A stretch of 64,000 nucleotides of DNA from Chitinophaga arvensicola. GTDB lineage: Bacteria; Bacteroidota; Bacteroidia; Chitinophagales; Chitinophagaceae. The position numbers and the translations under genes were made by a program. The notes under the pieces are model-generated. The model had not been told where the DNA came from. It ran no database searches and worked only from the letters and a program-made list of their open reading frames with translations. The stretch is taken from contig NZ_FOJG01000002.1 of NCBI RefSeq assembly GCF_900110835.1, positions 3,900,221-3,964,220 on the forward strand. Direction: 5' to 3'. Below, in pieces: positions 38,156-44,857 of this stretch (position 1 is its first letter; each line of letters starts with the position of its first letter).

Positions 38156-38383
38156 CTAAAATTCCGATGCAAAATGATTAAGATCAACGGAAAGAGTATC
38201 AATAATTTTTAACAATGTTGTATATGATGGATTAGACAGACCTGCCTCCAATTTCTGAACATAACTTACAGACAATTCCGCCGCGTATGCAAAATTTCTA
38301 ATGCTTAATTTTTTTGCCTTACGCAATTTTTGAAGCTTTTTTCCAAACTCTTTTAATATTTCTTCCTCCTGAAGGGCATTCAT
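38156..38383 (-). CDS. XRE-family HTH transcriptional regulator
   Basis: 75 residues, essentially one Cro/CI-type HTH (about 10-68) with LSIRNFAYAAELSVSYVQKLEAG as helices 2-3. It is the first gene of the unit with the CBS and four-TM membrane proteins, which it probably represses. Divergent from the sigma/dCas12f operon across a 393-bp region. Confidence 0.85.
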   Translation of the reverse strand: MNALQEEEILKEFGKKLQKLRKAKKLSIRNFAYAAELSVSYVQKLEAGLSNPSYTTLLKIIDTLSVDLNHFASEF

Positions 38384-38776
38384 TAAAGGAAGTTCCGCTA
38401 AATCCGAAAATATTTCGTACCTCTATAGATGTACAATTGAAAAATTATCCTATCTTTATAAAAGAGAGACTATCAAATCTTTCCATAAAATACTAATTTG
38501 GCGATTCTACTAATATAGCATGAATCGCCTCGCAAATGCCTTGGTCCCCGAAACGACCAAATTCCAGACCAACAAGGCAACGGCGAAGCTCACGTCATAA
38601 GGCGCGTGGGCTCGCGTTGCTTTGGTCTTTAGGCGCTTGGTCGTGCCAGGGGACGGTAACGTTGAGTCCTGCGCCTTTTTTATATTCACTCCGCAGGCTC
38701 CAATTAAACATACTGAAATGGCTTTGGTGGTTAATAACCGCCACAATCTTGTCATGTCTATTTAAAACTGGAAGCT
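38384..38776. other. Divergent intergenic region between XRE unit and sigma-dCas12f operon
   Basis: It contains the GC-rich hairpin element listed separately and, just upstream of the sigma gene, a small hairpin with stem GGTGGTTA/TAACCGCC (about 38726-38742). The left 130 bp are A+T rich with no recognisable motif. Confidence 0.5.
38520..38681 (+). ncRNA. GC-rich long imperfect hairpin with T-run, candidate structured RNA
   Basis: Arms at 38544-38594 and 38605-38654 pair in register through six helices: GTCCCC/GGGGAC, CGACCAA/TTGGTCG, AGACCAA/TTGGTCT, GCAACG/CGTTGC, GCGA/TCGC-like and GCTCACG/CGTGGGC. The loop is ten nucleotides. An alternative stem GGCGC (38632-38636) with GCGCC (38671-38675), followed by six T, looks like an intrinsic terminator on the plus strand. 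The block is clearly richer in G+C than its surroundings. It could be a small RNA, a 5' regulatory RNA of the sigma operon, or a leftover mobile-element end. I know no family with this shape. Confidence 0.45.
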
Positions 38777-39598
38777 ATGAGTAGATACATTACAACCAGC
38801 ACACCTGAGAACAGTATGCATTTTCAATTGTTCAAGCTGGGTGATGAAACAGGGCTAAACTATATATACAGTAACCTATACAAGCCGACCTTTTATTACG
38901 CCAGGCGCATAATAGAGGACTCTTTTGTCATAAACTCCATTTTACAGGAAGCGTTTCTCCGCGCATGGGATTTTAGAACCCGAATGACCAACATGCTGCA
39001 TCTCTTCCGTTTCATCCGTCTATGCGTCCGGTGGGGATGTTACGAATACCTTAGAAAGAAGACCAGTAAATTTCATCGCAGCTTTATGCGTCTTGAATTT
39101 CTGGAAAATAGCCATTATGCTTCATTTAACCAGGAAGACGAGCCGGAATCCGGCTATCTGTCAGGAAAAGATCTTGAACGCCTCGAAAGAATAGAAAAGA
39201 CCATTCCATATTTACCGGCCAACAGGCAAACTATCATAAGGCTTTATATGCTCCATGGTCTTAACTATAAAGAAATAGCCAAACGGTTTGCGGCTCCATA
39301 TCAGCATATAACAACGGAAATCCAGGAAAGCATTGAATCACTGAAATCAATGCTATTGGCTCCTCCACAAAAGCAAACTACTAGCAGGAAGAAGAATCAA
39401 GATAACTATACAGCTTACTTAACGCCAGAACAAGCCCAAGTATATAGGCTACGGCATCAGGACAAATACAGCTTTGACAGGATTTCCCACGAAACGAACA
39501 GGCCATTAGCCGATGTAGTAAATCAGTACGTTTCAGCAAATCAAACCTTACAAAAGATTCGCAAACATGGAAACAAGAAAAATCATTGTTACGCGTAG
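38777..39598 (+). CDS. ECF-like sigma factor with extra C-terminal domain, partner of dCas12f
   Basis: 273 residues. A sigma-2 region (about 20-95) includes NSILQEAFLRAWDFR and the helix RFIRLCVRWGCYEYLRKK. A sigma-4 region (about 131-191) includes LPANRQTIIRLYMLHGLNYKEIAKRF. Unlike ordinary ECF factors, 80 more residues follow, with a basic linker and a helical module (about 208-265, TPEQAQVYRLRHQDKYSFDRISHE) that looks like another HTH. The gene overlaps the nuclease-dead Cas12f-like gene by 32 bp, so the two are translationally coupled. No anti-sigma gene is present. It probably directs RNA polymerase to sites chosen by the RNA-guided partner. Confidence 0.85.
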   Translation: MSRYITTSTPENSMHFQLFKLGDETGLNYIYSNLYKPTFYYARRIIEDSFVINSILQEAFLRAWDFRTRMTNMLHLFRFIRLCVRWGCYEYLRKKTSKFHRSFMRLEFLENSHYASFNQEDEPESGYLSGKDLERLERIEKTIPYLPANRQTIIRLYMLHGLNYKEIAKRFAAPYQHITTEIQESIESLKSMLLAPPQKQTTSRKKNQDNYTAYLTPEQAQVYRLRHQDKYSFDRISHETNRPLADVVNQYVSANQTLQKIRKHGNKKNHCYA

Positions 39599-40664
39599 AA
39601 TCCAGTTACTTATCAACAATGATGACGACCAGGTAAGACATACAACCTGGGAAACGTTGTGGCAATGGCAACATTTCTGTTTCCGGGCCGCCAATCAAAT
39701 ATCTACCCATCACTTTATTCAGGACCAGATAAAGGAACTGTTCTATCTGAAAGATGATACAAAAGTCAAGCTGGCCAATGTTCACAAAGATCCGGATGGG
39801 ATATTAACCACCTCAAAAACCAATACCACTTATCAGTTCCTCAGCAAACGATATAAACAGGATATGCCGATGGCAATACTCGGGTGTCTTAATAATACCC
39901 TTGTATCTACCTACAACAAGGAAAAAGAAGCATATTGGAAAGGAGATAGATCACTGAGGAACTATAAACGCAATATCCCCATACCCATACCGGCTGGAGC
40001 TTTAATCAAAATCCGGCCTATTGGCCAAAGTAGAAACTATACTTTTTCTATCTATGGACTTCACTTTAAAACCTATTTCGGAAAGGATCTGGATGATAAG
40101 TATAGTATGTGGAAAAGGGCTATAGAAGGAGATTACAAACTATGTGATAGCTCCCTGCAATTAGATGGTAGCAAGATTTACCTACTGGCTATTTTCCAGT
40201 TTGATAAGCTGGTGGGTAATCTAAAAACAGATGTGATAGCAGAGGCGTCTCTTTCTATGGAAATCCCGGTGGCAGTAAAAATCAACAAGTACCAATATAG
40301 GATAGGCACAAAGGAAGACTTTCTCTATCGTAGACTGGCTATCCAGGAAGCTATCCGGCGCTGTCAGAAATCATCTGGCTTTAACAGGACTAAAAATGGG
40401 AAAGCGCGGATGCGCCAAAAGGTAAATACCTTCCGCGATGCAGAAAAAAGGTATATCAACTATAAACTCCATGTTTACAGTAAACGGCTGATAGACCTTT
40501 GTGTAAAATATCAGGCAGCTACACTTATTCTGGTGGACCAGCAGGAAACAGAAGAACAGGCAAAAGAACAAAAATTTGTTGTGCGAAACTGGAACTATGG
40601 CGGATTACGACAAAAGATAACCTATAAGGCCAATAAAGCCGGGATTAATATAATTGTAGAATAG
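39567..40664 (+). CDS. Nuclease-dead TnpB/Cas12f-like RNA-guided DNA-binding protein
   Basis: 365 residues, similar in layout to small Cas12f/TnpB proteins. The wedge/REC-like part occupies about 1-215. In the RuvC-I region the usual GxDLGxxxP becomes EASLSMEIP, so the catalytic Asp is Ser228, while the following YRIGTKEDFLYRRLAIQ is well kept. In the RuvC-II region the usual IVIEDL reads LILVDQ (320-325), so the Glu is lost. The protein stops after ITYKANKAGINIIVE, before the zinc ribbon and the RuvC-III Asp. It should bind guide RNA and DNA without cutting. Nuclease-dead relatives are known as TnpB-derived repressors and as Cas12f homologues paired with sigma factors. A structured RNA locus follows. 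Confidence 0.85.
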   Translation: METRKIIVTRRIQLLINNDDDQVRHTTWETLWQWQHFCFRAANQISTHHFIQDQIKELFYLKDDTKVKLANVHKDPDGILTTSKTNTTYQFLSKRYKQDMPMAILGCLNNTLVSTYNKEKEAYWKGDRSLRNYKRNIPIPIPAGALIKIRPIGQSRNYTFSIYGLHFKTYFGKDLDDKYSMWKRAIEGDYKLCDSSLQLDGSKIYLLAIFQFDKLVGNLKTDVIAEASLSMEIPVAVKINKYQYRIGTKEDFLYRRLAIQEAIRRCQKSSGFNRTKNGKARMRQKVNTFRDAEKRYINYKLHVYSKRLIDLCVKYQAATLILVDQQETEEQAKEQKFVVRNWNYGGLRQKITYKANKAGINIIVE

Positions 40665-40669
40665 CCCTG

Positions 40670-40853
40670 GCAAACAAAATATTTGAGGGTGCTTGTACAC
40701 CCGTAGAGTGAGGCTTCATGTGTACTCACTAAATATCTTTCCTTTTATGGTATCCATATTAGGGGTGTATACAACTACATGGTTCGCGGCTCGTCCTGCA
40801 ACCGTACCCGGAGAGCCGAAAGCTATATACAACAGAGTCAGTACTCTACAAAC
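40670..40853 (+). ncRNA. Candidate guide RNA (scaffold plus guide) for the dCas12f-like protein
   Basis: Read by eye, the stretch after the stop codon folds as follows. P1 ATATTT/AAATAT (40679-84/40731-36) closes a junction with hairpin GGGTG/CACCC (40687-91/40698-702) and hairpin AGTGAG/CTCACT (40707-12/40725-30). Hairpin TATGG/CCATA (40746-58) is next. A helix GTGTATA/TATATAC (40765-71/40824-30) encloses a bulged stem CGGCTC-TCC/GGA-GAGCCG (40787-96/40810-18), whose loop AACC (40800-803) can pair with GGTT (40781-84) as a pseudoknot. The scaffold would end ATATACAAC at 40833, like Cas12f repeats ending in CAAC. The candidate guide is AGAGTCAGTACTCTACAAAC (40834-40853). That guide could also form its own 5-bp hairpin or pair with 40703-40709, so its limits are uncertain. 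Confidence 0.65.
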
Positions 40854-40892
40854 AATCAAACCATTTTATTATTTAATTAACCTTTTTCAATT

Positions 40893-41192
40893 ATGGAAAA
40901 TAGTAACCCGCTAATCAATTCTTTTGAAATAGAAGATGATTACAGCCAGCGGCCATTCAGGCTTAACCAACAAGAAATAAATAACCCACAATTGGTAATT
41001 ACTGATTTCTGGGAAAGATATTCCCTTCAAAGCTTTAGAAAACATCTATGGAATGGATTTATTAAAAATCTGCTTATGGGCAACATTGATCCATTAGGAA
41101 CAACAGAGCTATACATAGACATGGAAAGAATGATTGAAGTTACTTTTCTGCTTAGAAATCAGGTTACCGACAATACACCGGAAAACAAATAA
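40893..41192 (+). CDS. Small acidic protein of unknown function
   Basis: 99 residues, no signal or membrane segment. The middle part (QLVITDFWERYSLQSFRKHLWNGFIKNLL) looks like two amphipathic helices. I do not recognise a family, though similar small proteins occur as cargo in Bacteroidota elements. It starts 39 bp after the candidate guide and may be transcribed with it. No strong ribosome-binding site is visible, as is usual for the phylum. Confidence 0.55.
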   Translation: MENSNPLINSFEIEDDYSQRPFRLNQQEINNPQLVITDFWERYSLQSFRKHLWNGFIKNLLMGNIDPLGTTELYIDMERMIEVTFLLRNQVTDNTPENK

Positions 41193-41270
41193 CTTCCAGG
41201 ACCAGGCATATCCAGGATTATAAATAATTAAATTAGCAACATATTAACTTTCATCTAATTCAATATCAGA

Positions 41271-41975
41271 ATGGTAATCATTGGTGATCTTCATGGAGGT
41301 TATCCGGAAATACTATACAAGATCAAAAAATTCGGACTGGAGAAAATCGCCTTTATACAGGTTGGCGATTGGGGGCTTGGCTTTCAGCATAAAGATCTTG
41401 ACATAAAAGCATTGTCTCAAATTGATAAATTTCATAGGGAAAAAGAAAACCATTTGTACATATTGAGAGGCAATCATGATAATAAGTGGTTCTGGGATCA
41501 CCGGGATACTTTCAACCTTCAAAACGTCAAACTGGTACAGGATTATGAAGTATTGGAAATAGAAAATCAACGCGTCTTTTTTATTGGTGGCGGCATATCT
41601 ATTGATCGTCTAAGCAGAACACCTGGTAAAGACTACTGGCCGGAAGAAGAAATCCAGTTTGATGAGACTTTGCTAAAATCAGCATGTGCTCACGGCATTG
41701 ACATAGCTATTTCGCACGTAGCCCCAAAAGAGGCATGGCCTTATACCTTTGACCCCATCGTTCTCAATTTTATTGTTAAGGAGATGGCCGCCGGCAAAGA
41801 CCTGGCTACTGATCTGGAAAACGAACGACAGATAATGAGCCGGATCTACTCATATCTTAAAGCTGCCGGATGCAAGGAATGGTATTATGGTCATTATCAT
41901 GAATCCCATATGGAAGAAAGAGATGGGTTAATTTTCAGATGCGTGGCAATCCAGGAAATGTATGACACAAAATAA
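41271..41975 (+). CDS. Calcineurin-like metallophosphoesterase, copy B on the island
   Basis: 234 residues, with the same metal-binding motifs as the copy outside the island: DLHG, GDWG, GNHD and GHYHESH. About 38 residues differ between the two, and their upstream 20 bp are also similar (TCATCTAAT before the start). This copy overlaps a small frameshifted gene by 14 bp; the other copy has no such follower. Function unknown. Confidence 0.9.
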   Translation: MVIIGDLHGGYPEILYKIKKFGLEKIAFIQVGDWGLGFQHKDLDIKALSQIDKFHREKENHLYILRGNHDNKWFWDHRDTFNLQNVKLVQDYEVLEIENQRVFFIGGGISIDRLSRTPGKDYWPEEEIQFDETLLKSACAHGIDIAISHVAPKEAWPYTFDPIVLNFIVKEMAAGKDLATDLENERQIMSRIYSYLKAAGCKEWYYGHYHESHMEERDGLIFRCVAIQEMYDTK

Positions 41976-42208
41976 TCTTACACAGATATTGGTTGGAAAA
42001 TTTCAGGGGAGTTGCTCATGGCAAACGTGTCATTTTGATTGAAGACCTGCCGGGATTTCTTAAAAAATGTAATGAAACCGGGCTGCAGGTGGTTGGTTTA
42101 AAAATCGGCAACCCGGCTCAATATCTGGAATGTATCCTTCACGCCAATGGTAGCTATGTCCAGCAATTTGGCAAGACAGCACAGGAAACCTGGTATTTCA
42201 GGCCGTAG
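41962..42208 (+). pseudogene. Small gene apparently broken by a one-base frameshift
   Basis: An ATG overlapping the metallophosphoesterase stop opens a frame MTQNNLTQILVGKFQ that runs out after 26 codons. The +1 frame then continues GVAHGKRVILIEDLPGF to the stop at 42206-42208. Removing one G from the GGGG at 42006-42009 would join them into an 81-residue protein ending TAQETWYFRP. The second half alone can start only at a TTG. Either the gene is a recent pseudogene, or a frameshift occurs at the G run, or the base is an assembly error. Family unknown. Confidence 0.55.
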
Positions 42209-42787
42209 CTACTGCCGGTTCCTCTCACCAGCTTTTCTCCTCAACTCCCTAGCGGACTGTTCTTGTTCTGTAGCAAGTCGCAGCATTTCCAGACGGTCAT
42301 TCTTCAATTGCTCCTGTCGTAGTACACTATCCCGCAGGGTGGGAATCCGATAATAAAGACTGTCTGTAGTGATTAATAATTGCTGAATAGATCTACTTTC
42401 CTGTAGTTTCAGGAAGCGGTATTTTGTGTCTGCTTCTTTATACTCTTTTAGGCTATCAGCCGTATTATACCACCCCGTACCGAGGATTGCAATAACTATT
42501 ACCAGAACTATCACTATAAAAATAACCTTTGACAAATGATGATGATGTATTAAGTTCTCTGTCGGGGGTGTTTTCATTATCCGTATATTCTGAGACAAGG
42601 CAGCAGTTAGCGTTACTACTTCTTCTTTAGGTAGTGAATGTTGGAGGAAAGTATTATGCATCTCCTTCCATATCTCGACAATCTTACCGGAGCTGTCAGG
42701 AATAGCCTTTACCTTTTCATCCAGCTCCTGCAATAACGTTTCCTGTTTATCTACTTTGGATGCGAGTGTCTCTATAATCTGATTCAT
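42209..42787 (-). CDS. Coiled-coil membrane protein linked to mobilization genes
   Basis: 192 residues. An N-terminal helical part (about 1-75) is followed by HHHH and one membrane helix (about 87-106, VIFIVIVLVIVIAILGTGW), then a long charged coiled coil (about 110-190). Similar proteins commonly follow relaxase genes in Bacteroidota elements, but I know no proven function. It lies 20 bp after the relaxase gene and is probably cotranscribed. Confidence 0.7.
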   Translation of the reverse strand: MNQIIETLASKVDKQETLLQELDEKVKAIPDSSGKIVEIWKEMHNTFLQHSLPKEEVVTLTAALSQNIRIMKTPPTENLIHHHHLSKVIFIVIVLVIVIAILGTGWYNTADSLKEYKEADTKYRFLKLQESRSIQQLLITTDSLYYRIPTLRDSVLRQEQLKNDRLEMLRLATEQEQSARELRRKAGERNRQ

Positions 42788-42807
42788 GATTTGTTGCTTT
42801 TAAGATT

Positions 42808-43830
42808 TTAATGAGATTGCCTTTTCTGCTTTCTTTTCTGTTTCCGATCATATGCCTCCTGGGTTAACTCATATGGAATAGTATTGTCGGTCATCTCAGG
42901 CTGCAATAACCATTCAATAAGATTTGCTAAATTTTGAATCCCTAGCACCAGGGGCGAACCGTTATTATGCTGGGGCCAATCATTATCGGTATAGTGATTC
43001 TTTTTCCCAGATTGATTTCGGGAAAGCGATTCAAAATTCCTTTGCTCCTGTTGCTTATATGCGAGCTCCTTTTTCAGAGATAGAATCCTCTCGATTTTTG
43101 AAAGGGAGAAACCAACATCGCTCCCCTTAATCTTTACTTTTTTTCCGTCAATAAATGCAATCCCTCTACCCTTAATTACTGTATAACCCAATGAGCGTAT
43201 TGTTTTTTCAAAGGCTGGATAATCATTCACGTCCTTCAAAGTATTCCGGATATGATCTCTTAGTCTTGTCTGTCTTTGATCCTGTCGGGGAGTTAATTGC
43301 TGCTCTTTCGATAAAAAAGCCTTCGGACTCAATACTTGTGTCAACCCTAGTTTCTGTTCCTGCTTCCTGCAAAATGCTGCCATTCGCCTATAGCTATTAC
43401 TATCACTGGCGGCTTTACCATCAAGTCCTACCCTGTTTACTACAATATGAAAATGTTGCTCACGGGTATCTTTGTGAAAAACCATTAGGTACTGATGATC
43501 TGCAACATTGAACTCCTTTACCAATGCTTCTCCCAACTCAATCAGCTGATCTTTGGTCAGATGGTCACCTTCAGCCAGTCTGATAGAAAGATGGAATGCG
43601 GGCTTTTCCACTCTTTTACTCAAGCGGGCTACATCTCTAAACTGTTCAGCCATCTCATACTTATCTCCGAAACAATTATTAAAGGCAAGTATTTCCGCTC
43701 TATCCTTATGCTGAACGCCATCCCTTAAAGACATTTCCCTTTTCTGCTCTTCGGACAAATCTTTTTTATCTTCCAGGACATAACTGATAAGATGATAAAA
43801 AGAGCTTCCGGTAATTACTGTGCCGATCAT
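42808..43830 (-). CDS. MobP-type relaxase
   Basis: 340 residues. The relaxase triad motif QHFHIVVNRVG (His126, His128, Asn132) and an N-terminal Tyr-containing segment (SSFYHLISYVL, Tyr12 or Tyr17 as the nucleophile) are clear. It nicks DNA at oriT and leads the strand into a recipient using a helper's type IV secretion system. The C-terminal 100 residues are basic and glutamine rich. The start overlaps the MobC-like gene's stop by 4 bp (ATGA). Confidence 0.92.
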   Translation of the reverse strand: MIGTVITGSSFYHLISYVLEDKKDLSEEQKREMSLRDGVQHKDRAEILAFNNCFGDKYEMAEQFRDVARLSKRVEKPAFHLSIRLAEGDHLTKDQLIELGEALVKEFNVADHQYLMVFHKDTREQHFHIVVNRVGLDGKAASDSNSYRRMAAFCRKQEQKLGLTQVLSPKAFLSKEQQLTPRQDQRQTRLRDHIRNTLKDVNDYPAFEKTIRSLGYTVIKGRGIAFIDGKKVKIKGSDVGFSLSKIERILSLKKELAYKQQEQRNFESLSRNQSGKKNHYTDNDWPQHNNGSPLVLGIQNLANLIEWLLQPEMTDNTIPYELTQEAYDRKQKRKQKRQSH

Positions 43831-44207
43831 CTGAGATAATTTTTAATCTCCAGAGCAATTCCCTTTAGCAACGGCACCAGGTTTTGAAGGTCTACGCGCT
43901 CCAACATTGATAAGTCTTCATCCTTATTACGCTTTTTGGCTACCTGGTTGATGTTGGCTGCAATATGATTAAGTGATCCGGATAGTGCCAATACTTCCGC
44001 AGGAAATACTTTAACCTGCTGATCAACCTTACCATTTACTGACATCTGCCTGATGTACTCTGATATATTCAGGTTTAATTCCTTTGACTTTTGGGCAATG
44101 ACCATCTTTTCAAAAGCTGAACATTTGAATGTCAGGATAATATTTTTCCTGACTTCTTTTAATGGACGCCCTCCTTTATTCCCCCGCCTCTTATCATTCT
44201 GCGTCAT
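43827..44207 (-). CDS. MobC-like relaxosome protein
   Basis: 126 residues with a basic N-terminus (GNKGGRPLKE), an RHH-like beta-helix-helix segment (NIILTFKCSAFEKMVIAQKS) and the MobC tail (SGSLNHIAANINQVAKKRN). Such proteins bind oriT and help the relaxase open it. The gene is next to a palindrome-rich region that fits oriT, and it is coupled to the relaxase gene. Confidence 0.9.
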   Translation of the reverse strand: MTQNDKRRGNKGGRPLKEVRKNIILTFKCSAFEKMVIAQKSKELNLNISEYIRQMSVNGKVDQQVKVFPAEVLALSGSLNHIAANINQVAKKRNKDEDLSMLERVDLQNLVPLLKGIALEIKNYLR

Positions 44208-44372
44208 GATTCAGTCCGTTTTATTTTTTTGAATCCGCCTGTAAGCGGATGAAAAAACCTACCCATAAATGCGATAGCATGCGGTGGGTCAGAAGTTTTG
44301 GTATTACCAAAACATAGCTGGCTATACCGAACCTCAAGACCCATATGCTCCCGCCCGCATGGTTTCCTTATG
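44208..44372. other. Probable origin of transfer (oriT)
   Basis: 165 bp directly upstream of mobC with a cluster of inverted repeats: TCCGC/GCGGA (44236-44251), a perfect 17-nt palindrome TTTTGGTATTACCAAAA (44296-44312), and CCCA/TGGG arms around an ATGCGATAGCATGCG core (about 44264-44288). Location beside mobC and the relaxase is typical for oriT. The nic site cannot be placed. Confidence 0.6.
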
Positions 44373-44771
44373 CTATAATTTATCGTCTGATTTGGGAGGA
44401 TCTATCTTTTTACCTTCCCCTTCAGGCCCGTTTTTCTTGGGCCCGGGCTTAGTTAATTTGTTCTGAGGCGGTAACTCCATCTCAAAAATCATAGGATTAT
44501 CTATCCCATATTTATAGATATTCTTTTTCAAGTCCATCCAAAGTTGAATGTTATAATCCGCCAATTCTATTAGTTCATCACGGGTTAACCTAAAGGGATT
44601 ATGCACAGATGCGGGGGAATTACTTTCCGAAGCCCCATCATTACAGGCAAGTATATTGGGGCGATACCCTTCGCCAAGTTCCAATGATTTCCCGATAGCC
44701 ATGCTATTTCCAAATAACTTAATCTGCTTACCAGAACTTAATTGCAATGTTTTTCTTTTGAAGTCTGCCAT
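44373..44771 (-). CDS. Small conserved element protein of unknown function
   Basis: 132 residues. It has an N-terminal beta-rich part (KRKTLQLSSGKQIKLFGNSM), a helical segment with LTRDELIELADYNIQLWMDLK, and a charged, proline-rich tail ending in DDKL. There are no membrane or signal segments. It lies between the primase-like gene and oriT and is presumably a mobilization or maintenance accessory. Confidence 0.6.
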   Translation of the reverse strand: MADFKRKTLQLSSGKQIKLFGNSMAIGKSLELGEGYRPNILACNDGASESNSPASVHNPFRLTRDELIELADYNIQLWMDLKKNIYKYGIDNPMIFEMELPPQNKLTKPGPKKNGPEGEGKKIDPPKSDDKL

Positions 44772-44857
44772 AATTTGAGATTTTGATAATTGAATAATTA
44801 CTCCTGGGAGGAGTGGGTTACGGTGAAAAGAAAAAGGATCGTCACCTTTTTCTGATG

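Noticed and set aside
38520..38681. An integron attC site
   Set aside because: GTTGAGT fits the right-hand core, but no matching RYYYAAC core occurs at the left end of the hairpin and no integron integrase is present.
38510..38755. Protein-coding ORFs across the GC-rich hairpin
   Set aside because: Both strands are open here only because of the base composition of the palindromic arms. The translations look like random basic sequence with no start signal.
39567..40853. An active IS605/IS607-type transposon with TnpB
   Set aside because: There is no TnpA recombinase, no recognisable transposon ends, and the RuvC catalytic residues and C-terminal zinc ribbon are missing.
40670..40853. A CRISPR array
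   Set aside because: Only one TATACAAC-ended unit precedes a possible guide. The other TATACAAC (40768-40775) is part of the scaffold helix, and there are no regular repeats or cas1/cas2 genes.
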